Positions 1 to 10,148 of a DNA stretch of 64,000 bases are shown piece by piece (positions within the stretch are counted from its first letter, which is position 1; every line of letters starts with the position of its first letter). The notes beneath the pieces are model-generated. The model was not told the origin of the DNA. It worked only from the letters and a program-made list of their open reading frames with translations, and searched no databases. The DNA comes from Mesorhabditis belari. Lineage: Eukaryota > Nematoda > Chromadorea > Rhabditida > Rhabditidae. The DNA lies in assembly GCA_958450365.1 (NCBI GenBank), contig CAUEEP010000925.1, forward strand, positions 1,116,001 to 1,180,000, read 5' to 3'. A program made the translations under genes and the position numbers.

Positions 1-345
1 TATATGCCAAATTATAAAAGAGACACCCCTTTAAGTTCAAAGTCCAAGACTTCTGCCAAAACAACTTCCGGGACTTTATTTCTTTTTCTGAGTGGCCACC
101 TAGCCCTCCAGACCTCAACCCAATGGATTTTTCAGTGTCATCAGTTCAAGAAACCAAAGCCAAAGCAGCCAAAGCTTACTCAGAGCCTCACAAAACATCG
201 AAAACCTGAAGAAATCACTGTTGAAAGGGTGGGAAGAGCTCGATACAGCCTATTTGGTCGCCACCGTTGACGCTTTCCGGAAACGCCTGCAAGCCTGCTC
301 AAATGCTAATGGTGGCCGATTCGAATTTGATAGTTAATTTAATGT
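1..345 (+). pseudogene. 3' end of a Tc1/mariner-superfamily transposase, decayed
   Basis: This is the C-terminal part of a DDE transposase whose start lies before the window. In frame one reads KVQDFCQNNF, then FSEWPPSPPDLNPMDFS. That is the conserved W-P-x-S-P-D-L-N-P block near the last catalytic residue of the maT/mariner-like group. The frame breaks near 208 and continues in other frames (KGGKSS, then LSGNACK). The same C-terminal block recurs at 12957-13235, so both copies come from one element family. No terminal repeat was identified after the coding part. It is a fossil; only the family assignment is firm. Confidence 0.6.
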
Positions 346-540
346 TATTTATTGTTTTGCTTGTATTTATTTAATGAATTTATAATTGTTAATGTACAAT
401 AAATGTTATTCAGTTAAAACCTTTTCTTTTTTGCTCTTGCCTGCCTTAAAATCCGAACTCTATCTTGTTGCGACAATTATGGCGTAATTTGAAAAAATAC
501 AAAGTATTGGGGCTTCAACAAACAAATTTAGAATTGAATC

Positions 541-1605
541 GATGACAGGTATTTGGCGTAGAAAAAGCCATGGCGCACAGCATAAATACAGCCACGCTTC
601 TCGTCGATTCTCGTCGATTCTTTTCAAATAGCAATCAAATGGATCATCCAGAGAAACATAATGCTCTACCCTTCTCTTGATTGGACTACGATCCAAAGAA
701 TGAAGGGAATCATCAGAAACACCACGACATGAACACCGAACCCAATTCTCAACCCTGTGTTTTCTCACCGTTTCCATCCTTGTATCCCCGATGAGAGTCT
801 TGTTTGGTTCATTGACTAGACGAATTTCAGGGAAAGTTCTTGATCCAATTGTTAATTTCAACTGCTATTGTCCCGGCTCTGCAAAGGCCCTGGGAAACAC
901 GAAACGGGGAGACGAAAAGTACGAAACAAGCGGCTTCTTTATTTTCACTCGGAATTCCAGAATTCAGAATCAACTCAATTGTCGATTTCACATTTCCGAA
1001 ACGAACTTCAGTCACAAATAACTCAAGTTGAGTCTTCGAAAGTCCCGAATAAACTGTTGGATTATGACTAAAAGAGTCACGAAGATCCAATGAGATCATT
1101 TTGCAATTTTTAAGGCTTCCATTGATCAAAGGCAATATAAGTTGTTGTCGTTGTACCTCTACATGATAAAAACAAAATAATGCTCGATTGGTGACTTCAG
1201 CTTTTAAATTCACCAAAAAATCGCTGAAATTGTTTCCTTTGAAATTGATCCGCACATGCAATTCGTGGACCTGTTTCAAATTGGCAAAAACCCTCTTGAG
1301 TGCAGAAAGTTCTTCCCCATCGAAGGCGTCATACTTCTTATCTGAAATGAACAAAACCGAACATCGTTCAACCTGTGACAAGAGAAGACCATTATGTGAT
1401 AAGAAACCGAAACGAAGAGGCGTTGATTCAAGAAATTTCATGATCGTGACCAGATCGGGGGCAGACCAGATCGGATTCCATAGTCATCCCAATAAAAATC
1501 TTCTTTTGTTTCTATGTGAATCGAATGAATTTGTTTTCCGAAAATTCGCGCTGGTTTCCGGAGAAGGATCCATCGAAATCTTCTGTCAACTTTCATCAAT
1601 TCCAT
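541..1605 (-). pseudogene. F-box-like family copy 1, broken
   Basis: Minus-strand member of the family that dominates the window. The body is recognisable (VERCSVLFISDKKYDAFDGE, LKNCKMISLDL, NSGIPSENKEAACF, FDCYLKRIDE). The copy is broken in several places. The F-box region upstream of MELMKVDRRFRW is missing and replaced by an unrelated repeat at about 1605. There is a frameshift near 1440. An insertion of about 50 bp near 880-930 reads SQGLCRAGT. A 10-bp duplication of TCGTCGATTC near 606-625 shifts the C-terminus out of frame. The same GLCRAGT insertion is found in the pseudogene at 25525-26353, so those two share recent ancestry. Confidence 0.85.
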
Positions 1606-1905
1606 GTGTGCTTTGAAATAAGAATGCATAACATTCTCTGAATCATCCAGCTGAAGAAAGATACATTCAAAGAAGCGTTCAATTGCATAAGAATCACTGC
1701 TAGACATTGATAGAAACAATCAAATCACCCGCAGGAAACCACCCAGACTATTGCTCAAATACAGAGATTCTTCCGGACAAAAGCCGAGTAAAAAGCAGGT
1801 GAGATAGCCGCCGAAAATGAGAGCTATGAGGACGATGAGGAGAACGCGAATCCGCGAATACACATGCACCGTTGTGGGTAACAAAACGCTTGAAACATAA
1901 GTCGT
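1606..1905 (-). repeat. remnant of the lectin/TM cassette, joined to F-box copy 1
   Basis: This stretch matches the flanks of the cassettes at 40505-40990 and 51190-51780, but the lectin-like exon between them is deleted: sequence jumps from the upstream flank (ends CAGAGATTC, near 1772) straight to the TM part. In minus orientation the TM part still reads LLIVLIALIFGGYLTCFLLG. The cassette has replaced the F-box region of the pseudogene at 541-1605, which creates a chimeric open frame across 1438-1719. Confidence 0.6.
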
Positions 1906-3400
1906 TAGTTATCTCATCGGAAGCCCTAACAGAAAAAAAGCGAATCTTTTAATCACTTCACGTGATTTAAGACTTTTGAGCCTGTACTCAACTGTTTACC
2001 CATCTAAAAGCTCACAATATGCGTTTAGCCAGATCGATTTTGTTATTTCTGGATCACAACTAGTATTTTTACACACATTTTACGATATGCTACATTATAA
2101 AAGAAGCACCCCCTTTAAGTTCATCTTCATCTTCATCTTCTCAGCCTCAACGTTACAACGTTCAGCTTACAGCTCAGTTCAAACTCTAGGTCTGATTTCA
2201 GATCGGAATCGACTCGATTATTCTTCACCGTTTTTGCCATTCACCGCACCCTTTTCAAGAGCTCTGTCGATTCACATCACTCGTCAATGAGACTTTCTCT
2301 AAGCCATCTTTTTGGTGTTTAGGATCGGATTGATCCTCAGTCTCGTCTACCAATTCATCCTCACCATTTCTCTTGTCCATAAGTTAGTTGTCGAGTTATA
2401 CGTTTATCATAGGCAGTCAATGGCCTCATTATATGCTAACGGGCTCTGGAATCGAGCTGTTCAATCAACCACGATACTCATCTGCAATGCATCCAATTGT
2501 TATTTATTTTCAGTGTTGAAGTTTTGAAGCAAAACTAGCGCTATTGTTGTTTTCTGGATGCTATTATACATATTTTGCATGTTTACCCTCTTGCCTCCTC
2601 ACTCAACGAAATCTAAAAAATGAGTCCTGGCATTGAAAAAGTCAAATAAAAAATGAGTTCTTTGGCTTCAAGCGGCAGTTGTGACTATCTACGGCATTCG
2701 AGTTGATAACTTCACTCAAAGAAACTCAAAGTTTCGATCTTCACTCACTCATTCACTTCACTCTCTCGATGCTTTGAGGTCTTTTCAAACCAATTAATAT
2801 CCTTAAGATTCAGTACACAGTAGTGTAAGAAGTACAGATTTCTGTGGCTGAAAATAGTCAGAACTACCTTATAAGCCACTTACGTTTTCAAAAGTCTATG
2901 ACAGAGTTAACAAGCAAATTTGTCTTAAAAACATATGACAATGACAATTTAAGGGCTTGCCTAGCTATTAGCACTTCAAATCGCCAAATGACTGTCATTC
3001 TCCTCAAATTTGTTTGTTACCCTATCATGAAGCCCTTTCTTGTGGTCTTTTTATCAAAACCATGGAACAAAAGGCAAAAAGAGTAAGGCCATAATGCGAC
3101 ACCAGGAGCTGGTAAACAACATTTCAGCTCAATTCTGCGATCTCCTCTCTTCACGTATATTCAACGGGGACCAATTCCATCCAAAATGCATCACAAGTCC
3201 ATTGGCGTTTCTAAAGTTTAAAACAAAGTCAAACTCTCCAATAAATACCTGCAGCGTTGAAGTCGAACGCTATTACATTTGATTTTATTGATTGAACCAA
3301 GCATTTATTTATGCATAGACAGAGCAAAAGGTGGCAAAAATCACAAAATGGTACTCACATATCACAATAAAACATTACCAAACAAAATCTCGTACTCAAA
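1906..3400. repeat. mosaic of dispersed repeats, no gene seen
   Basis: Several blocks here recur elsewhere. 1976-2310 holds a TATAAAAG box at about 2096 and recurs reversed at 6720-7080 and 17840-18060. 2312-2580 (TAGCGCTATTGTTGTTTTCTGG) recurs at 6410, 8960, 17700, 21110, 51950 and 59830. 2640-3290 is the common 3' flank of F-box units, recurring at 5880-6360, 17170-17660 and 52030-52500. About 75 bases near 2860-2935 match the first intron of the small heat-shock genes in antisense. The open frames here differ between copies, so none is called coding. Confidence 0.6.
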
Positions 3401-3403
3401 ACT

Positions 3404-3483
3404 TCAAATTTCGAAAGGCACATTTTTCGCGAAAAAGCGGAAGTAGGTGCCATAGACTAAATAAGTCCTGTCATAAAAGTAAT
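3404..3483 (-). other. alternative last exon (exon B) of the F-box-like gene at 3523-4572
   Basis: Behind an acceptor TATTTTTTCAG lies an 80-base open stretch that ends in TGA and reads YFYDRTYLVYGTYFRFFAKN followed by VPFEI. It fits in phase with a donor T|GTATTTATG inside the main frame (after base 3585), giving an intron of 101 bases. The peptide resembles the normal C-terminus of the same gene (CIYVMRHGFFFAKYVPSIQF), so it may be a duplicated terminal exon. The same exon is fully open beside the copy at 57193-58395 and beside the fragment at 5264-5620. Splicing itself is inferred. Confidence 0.55.
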
Positions 3484-3522
3484 CTGAAAAAATACAAAGT
3501 ATTGGGGCACCAACAAAAAAAG

Positions 3523-4572
3523 TTAGAATTGAATCGATGGAACATATTTGGCGAAGAAAAAGCCATGGCGCATAACATAAATACAGTCACGCTTCTCGTC
3601 GATCCTTTTCCAATAGCAATCAAATGGACCATCAAGAGAATCACACCACCTATGATAAGCCTTAACCCGTCTCAGCTTTGCCATCATGGTATCCCTAATG
3701 AAAGTCCTGATGTTTGGTTCGTTGACCTCACGAATTTCCGGAAAGTTCTTGATCAAATTGTAAATTTCAACTCCCATTTCACCTCGCACGACACAAGCGG
3801 CTTCTTTATTTTCACTCGGAATTCCGGAATTCAGAATCCACTCAATTGTCGATTTAACATTTAACCCAAAAAAACCCCAGACACAAATAACAAGTTGAGT
3901 CTTTGAAAGTGCCTCATAAATCGTTGGATAAAAATCAGGATCATCATAAAGATTCACTGAGACCATTTTGCAATTTTGAAGGCTTCCATTGATCAAAGAC
4001 AACATAAGTTGTTGTTGTGTCTCTCTCCGGAAATCGGAAAAATTCAATAATGCTCGATCCATCACTTCAGCTTTTAAATTCAACAAAAAATCGCGAAAAT
4101 TGTCCCCCAAGATATTAACTTCCAACTCGTCGACTTGTTTCAAATTGCCGAAGGCCTTCTTGAGTGCCGAAAGCTTCCTATCAAGCCAGTTTCCCCACCC
4201 AGCTGATTCTGAAATCTCCAAAACCGAACATCGTTCAACCTGGGACAGGAGAAGGACTTTATGTGACAAGAAATAAAATGGAAGAGGCCTTGATTCAGCG
4301 AATTTCATGATGAAGACTAGATCTTGGTATTGTTCGCGCCCGTCATCCAGACTATCTCGATCGTCCATCTCGACGCTAATCGAATGGATTTGTTTTCCAA
4401 GAATCCGTGCTGGTTTCTGGAGAAGAATCCATCGAAATCTTCTGTCAACTTTCATCAATTCGGGCACATCGTTTGGCTCCAATTCATCGATTACTTCCAA
4501 AACCAGATCGTAGCAAAGTTTTCCCATCGGGAATTTGAAAAGATTGGGCATCTCGACTGGAAGTTCCGCCAT
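3523..4572 (-). CDS. F-box-like family protein, copy 2, intact (349 aa)
   Basis: Intact member of the main family. Residues about 10-55 resemble an F-box: FPMGKLCYDLVLEVIDELEP, then KDVPELMKVDRRFRWIL. F-box proteins usually bring substrates to SCF ubiquitin ligases, so a role as substrate adaptor is an inference. The rest (VERCSVLEIS, LKKAFGNLKQVDELEV, LINGSLQNCKM, NSGIPSENKEAACVV) is a conserved body of unknown fold with no membrane segment. The acidic/serine tail is almost absent in this copy. The start ATG at 4572 sits five bases behind the acceptor-like TTTTTAG, which argues for trans-splicing there and against the longer open frame starting at 4656. An alternative last exon lies at 3404-3483. 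Confidence 0.8.
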   Translation of the reverse strand: MAELPVEMPNLFKFPMGKLCYDLVLEVIDELEPNDVPELMKVDRRFRWILLQKPARILGKQIHSISVEMDDRDSLDDGREQYQDLVFIMKFAESRPLPFYFLSHKVLLLSQVERCSVLEISESAGWGNWLDRKLSALKKAFGNLKQVDELEVNILGDNFRDFLLNLKAEVMDRALLNFSDFRRETQQQLMLSLINGSLQNCKMVSVNLYDDPDFYPTIYEALSKTQLVICVWGFFGLNVKSTIEWILNSGIPSENKEAACVVRGEMGVEIYNLIKNFPEIREVNEPNIRTFIRDTMMAKLRRVKAYHRWCDSLDGPFDCYWKRIDEKRDCIYVMRHGFFFAKYVPSIQF

Positions 4573-5230
4573 TCCGCCTAAAAATTGAAAAATTAGAAAA
4601 GGACAATCGGTAAATATATGACAGAAAAGTGGGTACAAAACAAAAACAATCAACAAGGTGGGCCCAAATGCGGGTTTTTAGCTAAAGTTGGACAAGATCT
4701 TTGATTTTTCTAAAGGTTGTGATGAATTTCCGTGCATGAACAACAATAATCAAAGCTTTACATCTAAAAGGAGCAAAAAATTGACTCAAAAGATTCCAAC
4801 AGTCGCTGTTTTTAGGCGAAAACGTGTCGTAGACCAAGAATAGCCGATTCGTCATCAAAACAATGCTTAAAACTAGTAAGATATGCGTTTAAAAAGAAAT
4901 TAAAGTCTATTCTAACAAGGAACAACTCAAAAAGCTCAAAATATGGCAGAACAGAACACCAATAACTTTTGGAGAGAAGAGAAGAATGAGTTCCCTAGCG
5001 CAAAATTTCCTTTTTACCCCATCAATTGGCACCGTAACCCACTAGGCTGTCATTTAGAACTCGAGTTGGGGTGTTTGGCTGACATTTTTTTTGCAACTCT
5101 GTAATCCATGATTTGATTGAGATTTTTAAATGTTTGTCGATTCACAAAAGAAAAGGGACAGCTTGGCCACAAAATTTCGACAAGAAACCATTTTGCGCTT
5201 GCGGACACGATTCGGAAGAAAAACCCCTAT
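4573..5230 (-). promoter_or_regulatory. conserved 5' flank of the F-box unit with trans-splice-like acceptor
   Basis: Reading away from the gene, this flank has a pyrimidine-rich acceptor directly before the ATG, then shared landmarks: AAAGCTTTACATCTAAAAGG, GTCGTAGACCAA and TTACCCCATCAATTGGCACC. The same order is found upstream of nearly every full family copy. Promoter activity is inferred from position and conservation only. Confidence 0.5.
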
Positions 5231-5263
5231 TTTGCGTAAATAATGCGATAGAACTTCTATAAT

Positions 5264-5620
5264 TTGTTGACAAGAAAGACCCATTTAATCAGGGATACAA
5301 TGATGGAGACACTGAGAAAACACAGGTTTATTATTCAGGGTTCTGATCATTCTGATTCTGATCATTCTCGTTTTGATTCTGATGATTCGCTTTCGGTTTC
5401 TGCTGAATCTCTTTATGTTTCTGATCATTCTCGTCCTGATTCTGATGATTCTCGTTCTTCTATGGATCGTGTTTCAATCAAGTTAGTCGTTGAGCATTAT
5501 GTTTCTCCTAATGGTCCATTTGATTGCTATTTAAAAAGAATCGACGAGAAGCGTGACTGTATTTATGTTGTACGCCATGACTTTTTCTTCGCCAAATATG
5601 TTTCATCGATTCAATTCTAA
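5264..5620 (+). pseudogene. F-box-like family, 3'-terminal fragment with Ser/Asp tail
   Basis: Only the C-terminal third of a family member is present: LIRDTMMETLRKHRF, then a Ser/Asp/His-rich tail (DHSDSDHSRFDSDDS), then FDCYLKRIDEKRDCIYVV and the end FFFAKYVSSIQF. It starts abruptly near 5262 against the 5' flank of the oppositely oriented copy 2, with no F-box or own promoter. The downstream alternative exon is preserved behind TTTTTCCAG at 5672 and stays open until a stop near 5768. It is probably not expressed as a complete protein. Confidence 0.8.
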
Positions 5621-5769
5621 CTTTGTTTGTTGATGCCCCAATACTTTGTATTTTTCCAGATTACATTTATGACAGCACTTATTTAGTCTATGACACCTAC
5701 TTCCGTTTCTTTGCCAAAAATGTGCCTGTCGAAAGTTTTGAATACGAGATTTTGTTTGGTGATGTTTAA

Positions 5770-7085
5770 TTGTGATATGTGAGTACTATTTTGTGATTTT
5801 TTTTTCAGATTTTACTCTGTCTATGCATAAATAGATTCTGCAATCAACAAAATCAAATGAAATAGCGTTCAGCTTCAACGCTGCATCTATTTATTGAAGA
5901 GTTTGAATCTGTTTTAAACTTTCAAAACACTTGTGAAACAAAGACCTGTGATACATTTTGGATCGAATTGGTCGGCGTTGAACAGGCGTGGAGAGAGGAG
6001 ATAAGAGGAGATCGCGGAATTGAGCTGAAATATTGTTCACCACCTCTTGGTGTCGCATTATGTCCTTCCTCTTTTTGCCTTTTGTTCCACGGTTTTGATA
6101 AAAAGACCACAAGGAAGGGCTTGATGATAGAGTAACAAACAAATTTTAGGAGAATGACATTCATTTGGCGATTTAAAGTGCTAATAGCTAGGCAAGGCAT
6201 GAAATTTGGCATTGTCATTGTCATATGTTTTTAAGGCATATTGGCTTGTTAACTTGTTCGGTTTCTTTGAGGGAAGTTATTAACGTGAATGCCGTAAATA
6301 GTCGCAAGTGCCGCTTGAAGCCAAACTAATTTTTTATTTAACTTTTTCACTGCCAGGACTCATTTTTTAGATTTCGTTGAGTGACGGGGGACGAGGGTAA
6401 CCTTTCAAAATATGTATAACATCATCCAGAAAATAACAATAGCGCTAGTTTTGCATCAAAATTTTAAGACTGAAAAATAAATAACAATTGAATACATTGC
6501 AGATGAGATTCGTCGTTGATTGAACAGCTCGATTCCAGAGCCCGTTGGCTCTGGAAGCTGAGCTGATAAATGAATAACTGGGCAACTAACTTATGGAGAA
6601 GAGAAATGGTGATGATGATTTAGTAGACGAGACATAGTATCAAACCGATCGCAAACACCAAAAAGATGTTGGCTGAAGACGGCTCGCATGGAGGAGAAGT
6701 CGTGGGTGCAGCTGGACGTTGTAACGTTGGAAAGGGTGATGAAACAGAAAAAAAGGACATTTAGTTAGTGCAGCCTTTTCCATATTCAATGGACCTTAGG
6801 GAAAGTCTCGTTGATGAGTGATGTGAATCGACAGAGCTCTTCAAAAGAGTGCGGTGAATGACATAGATAGTGAAGAATGATCGAGTCGATTCCAATCTGA
6901 AATCAGACGTAGAGTTTGAATCTGAAGGGCTGCTTCTTTTATAATGTAGCATATAGTAAAAAGTGAGTAAAGATACTAGTTGTGATCCAGAAATAACAAA
7001 ATCGATCTGGCTGGATCCATAATATGAAGTTTTAGATGGGTACAGAGTTGAGTTGAGTGCAGGCTGAAAAGTCTCAAATCATGTC
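5770..7085 (-). repeat. repeat mosaic (3' flank block and TATA block), no gene seen
   Basis: The reverse-oriented counterpart of 1976-3290. It includes the 3' flank block (5880-6360), the GTTATTTTCTGG block near 6410-6480 and the TATA-containing block 6720-7080 with TTATAATGTAGC at 6938. No coding frame is shared with the other copies. Confidence 0.55.
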
Positions 7086-7127
7086 AAGTGATTGGACGAT
7101 TCGCTTTTTTTTCTATTAGAGCTTCCG

Positions 7128-7318
7128 ATGAGAGAACTAACGATGAAAGAACTCATGTTTCAAGCGTTTTGTTTGTTACCTTTCGTTACTCACAACGGTG
7201 CATGTGTATTCGCGCTCTTCGCATCGTCCTCATACCTCTGGTTTTCGGCGGCTATCTCCCTTGCTTTTTACTCGGCTTTTGTCCGCGAAAAAATGAAAGT
7301 ATTTCTATAAGCATTTAA
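7128..7318 (+). other. TM-segment part of the lectin/TM cassette
   Basis: One frame reads RCMCIRALRIVLIPLVFGGY and then LPCFLLGF, a single hydrophobic helix after a C-x-I-R motif. The frame MCIR..LIVLIALVFGG is kept in the cassettes at 51590-51780, 18076-18230 and 1740-1905, unlike the overlapping frames. It may be the remains of a small membrane-protein exon. The lectin-like exon that follows the TM part elsewhere is reduced here to a short tail near 7330-7365. Confidence 0.35.
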
Positions 7319-7364
7319 TTAGCCTGCTTGATCTAACAACAAGTAATAAGATTCCCGAGTTATT

Positions 7365-7501
7365 GAATACGAATCATTTTGCTCAACTGACTCCAGAACT
7401 TTTGATCGTTTTCCCGCTTCCCGAATTGAGCCAAATATTTCTGCCGATAGCCGAGCACCGTTTCGATATGCGTTTTGTGTTTGATGACCACCTCGAGGGC
7501 G
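7365..7501 (-). pseudogene. isolated exon of an unknown gene, copy A
   Basis: After the acceptor ATCCTTTCAG the minus strand reads ALEVVIKHKTHIETVLGYRQ, then KYLAQFGKRENDQKFWSQLS and KMIRIQ before a stop. The same exon, better preserved, is at 14399-14540. The two differ at several residues but keep the frame, which indicates a real protein exon. The parent gene is not recognised. No other exon of it is visible nearby. Confidence 0.5.
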
Positions 7502-7570
7502 CTGAAAGGATTTTTTCAGTAAAATAAAGGTATTCAACCTAAAAGTGAGATGAGATAACTATAGCGCGTT

Positions 7571-8716
7571 GCAAAATGATAGGACCATCCTCAATTTTTG
7601 CGACTTTTGATTTTAAATAACTAAAAATGCAAAACGATGCTTAAATTCGGATTTTATATGTAAAAGTACGCACAAATACCCTGTGCCAAAGAATTTACTT
7701 TAAAAGGCAAAATTTTTTAAGCATTTCTTTACTTTATAAAGATAGGATAGGACCACTACGATAGCAAAATGATAGGACCACTTTTCTTTCTTTTCTTTTT
7801 GATTTTCTACCTGTAATAACCATGTTTTTTGCTTACTTTTTGCTAATTTTCATTTTTTAGGAAGATGGAGCGTGGAATATCGCTTTCGAGGATCGAGCAG
7901 ATGAAAATTTTAATTTTGAAAGGAAGAAAGTTGTCGAACCGGAAGATCGCAAAAGAATGAAGTGCCCGCACCAAGTTGTCTCAAATTTCTTGAAGGATCC
8001 TTTCAAGTATGGCAAGAAAAAGTCTCCGGGACGTCATCGAAAGCTCACGGTCCACGCTGAACGGCATATGGGACGTCTGTTGTCGAATTCGATGATGTCG
8101 CTAGAGGACGTCAAGGTACCAATTGAAGCTCCCGTCCGCAAAAGCACTCTTTCTCGAGCCATCAAGTGTTACATCCGTTACATCAAAAGAGCAGTCAGGA
8201 AGAAAGCACCAAACTGAAGCAAAGAAAAAAAGATCTCTTGGGCTCGGGATCACATCATCATCGATTGGAAAAAAGTAAACTTTTTGCCTTGAGTTGTTAA
8301 CTTATTTTTTTCTTTGAGAAAAAATTTAATTTGGATGATCCCGACGGCAACAAGTATTATTGGCACAATTTGAGAAAAGATCCAATGCTTTGTTGGCGTC
8401 GAAACTTCAGTGATGTTCATTTCGTCGAAACTTCACCTATGATCACTAAGATATAGGGCACTTTGATGTGGATGACATTCTTGATTTAGAATTTATGATT
8501 TGTCGCATGAACTCGAACAATTACCAGGACGTCCTTGTGGATCAACTACTTCCTTTCCTAGTACAAAATCGAGGGAAACACTATATTTTTCAACAGGATA
8601 ATGCTTCAATTCATGTCAGCCAATCCACTAAAGCTTTTCTGGAAGGTCACAACATCGATTATCTCGAATGGCCTGTTTGCTCACCAGAGTTAAACTCAAT
8701 CATCCTTAAGTACGGG
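7571..8716 (+). mobile_element. Tc3-like transposon, decayed, with broken transposase
   Basis: The terminal motif GCAAAATGATAGGACCA occurs at 7571 and again at 7764, suggesting one element nested beside another. The transposase begins at 7865 (MERGISLSRIEQMKILILKG), has a one-base frameshift near 7957, continues CPHQVVSNFLKDPFKYGKKK, FNLDDPDGNKYYWHNLRK and ends FQQDNASIHVSQSTKAF, then WPVCSPELNSI. The QQDNA block holds the second catalytic Asp. The expected first catalytic block (FSDEKKFN) reads only FEKKFN, so an Asp appears lost. The element ends abruptly at 8716 in an F-box-tail relic. A second remnant lies at 30577-30980. Confidence 0.65.
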
Positions 8717-8724
8717 ATCTTTTT

Positions 8725-8875
8725 GCCTAAACTCTAACGGTCAACCTGTCTATTATCATGTGAAAAGCATTGATAGTAAACGGGAATGCATCTAAATTCT
8801 TTACAAACTCTATGACACGTTTGGCTTCAACTACCTTCGCTTCTTTGCCAAAAATGTGCCTGTCGAAATTTGAGG
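8725..8875 (+). pseudogene. relic of a divergent F-box-family C-terminus beside the sHSP gene
   Basis: One frame reads NGQPVYYHVKSIDSKRECI, a stop, then LYDTFGFNYLRFFAKNVPVE and I. These parallel GPFDCYLKRIDEKRDCI and the exon B peptide of the main family. Related relics lie at 28110-28270 (reverse), 55930-56090 (reverse) and 59580-59740, always beside an sHSP copy or repeat. It shows that the peptide ending FFAKNVPVEI was once joined to the ...KRIDEKRDC part, which supports exon B as a genuine terminal exon. Confidence 0.45.
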
Positions 8876-9073
8876 TTGTGAGTGCGAGATTTTATTTTGT
8901 GATGTTTTATCGTGATATGTGAAGACGATTTTGTGCTTCTTTATTTTTCAGTGTTGAAGTTTTGAAGCAAAACTAGCGCTATTGTTGTTTTCTGGATGAT
9001 GTTATACATATTTTGAATGTTTATTTTGTTTGCAAATGTGTTTTGTTGTTTTTTGTTTTAAAAATACAATAAT

Positions 9074-9237
9074 TTATTAAGGTATTCACAAAAGCGAAAT
9101 CAAACAGCAAAAGAGTGGGATTGAAAAAAGATCAATACAAAACGTTGTGTTGTGAGCGAGTATAATTTGGTCAAAACCAAAAATCTCTGGGTTTTCGTTA
9201 TTAAAGTATTCACAAAAGCAAAATCAAACAGCAAAAG
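9074..9237. repeat. 84-bp insert flanked by 40-bp direct repeats
   Basis: The stretch beginning TTATTAAGGTATTCACAAAA occurs at 9074-9113 and, slightly diverged, at 9198-9237. Between them lies an insert that also occurs at 49683-49762 (GATCAATACAAAACGTTGTG). The homologous place in the third sHSP block, near 59935-59985, has a single copy and no insert. So the insert came in together with a duplication of about 40 bases. Confidence 0.7.
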
Positions 9238-9346
9238 TTACACTAAAAATGTGAGTTGAGAAACATTTTTCAAATCAAAAAAAGTAGCACAAAAAAATCT
9301 GGTAAAGAGAAAGTTCAATTAGGGTAGCGGAGAGTTTTTGATGCTT

Positions 9347-10074
9347 TTAATTCTCAATTGTTCCTGTTGCCTTTTGTTGTGCAGCAATTTGAATGGGAAT
9401 CTCTTGCCCATTCAGTTGTTTCTTCTTTTCAATCAATGGGGCATGAATTGAGAGATTTCCATGTTGATCGTGTGATGATTGAAGTGACGAGAGATCGATT
9501 TGATCCACGGGAATTCGAATGGAACGTTGCAAACGGAGGTGGACGGATCCCTGAAACATGTGGGGTTGAATGGGATGAAGAAAGGAATGCTTTTCATATA
9601 GTAACTAGCATCAAACTTTATGGTTCAACATTAAGATTAAGGTTCTTCAATTTGAATTGACTATACTCTGTAATTGACTTTAATTTTTCACCTGTTCATT
9701 CTCCTCTTTGTGCTCTCCTTCAATCGACAAAACACGCCCGTCCAATCGCAATTTCAATTCATCGGGTTTATACGAGGAGACGTCGCATGTCACGGAGAAA
9801 CCCTCGTCACTCAACAAAATCTAAAAGGTGAGTTCTGGTATTGAAAAAGTTAAGCTACCTTATCAGCTATTTACGTTTTCAAAAGTCTATGACAGAGTTA
9901 ACAAGTAAATTTGCCTTAAAAACATACCATTTCTTGTTGCTGAAGGTCTCGATGGATTGTTGGTCCATCGAAAGCCCTTTCCAATGAATTGATCGTTTCG
10001 AAGATGTCATTGAAGGGATGTCGACGGCTGAATGGACGACAGAAATTGTTCGAGGGAAAAAGAAGAAGTGACAT
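9347..10074 (-). CDS. small heat-shock protein (HSP20/alpha-crystallin, HSP16-like), 159 aa
   Basis: Three exons on the minus strand: 10074-9928, 9820-9692 and 9550-9347, all in phase 0, with GT/AG introns of 107 and 141 bases. Start is MSLLLFPSNNFCRPFSRRHP. Exons 2 and 3 form the alpha-crystallin domain: DEGFSVTCDVSSYKPDELKL, DGRVLSIEGEHKE, then LRLQRSIRIPVDQIDLSSLQ and GNLSIHAPLIEKK. The SxKPDELxL and L-S-I-x-A-P motifs are typical of nematode HSP16 proteins. Such proteins are ATP-independent chaperones that hold unfolding proteins in the cytosol. The upstream region has a TATA box and a weakened heat-shock element. Two paralogues lie at 27040-27778 and 60085-60815. Confidence 0.9.
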
Positions 10075-10148
10075 TTAGAAGCGTGAAGGTAGTTGTCGAT
10101 AGGAAGATGTGTTGATTTGAGTTGATGACTGCTTGAGTGAACCGTCGG

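Noticed and set aside
2844..3086. 80-codon frame (SNRQMTVILLKFVCYPIMKP) repeated near 6000, 17300 and 52200
   Set aside because: Frame and stops differ between copies and the region is the common 3' flank of F-box units; changes do not respect codons.
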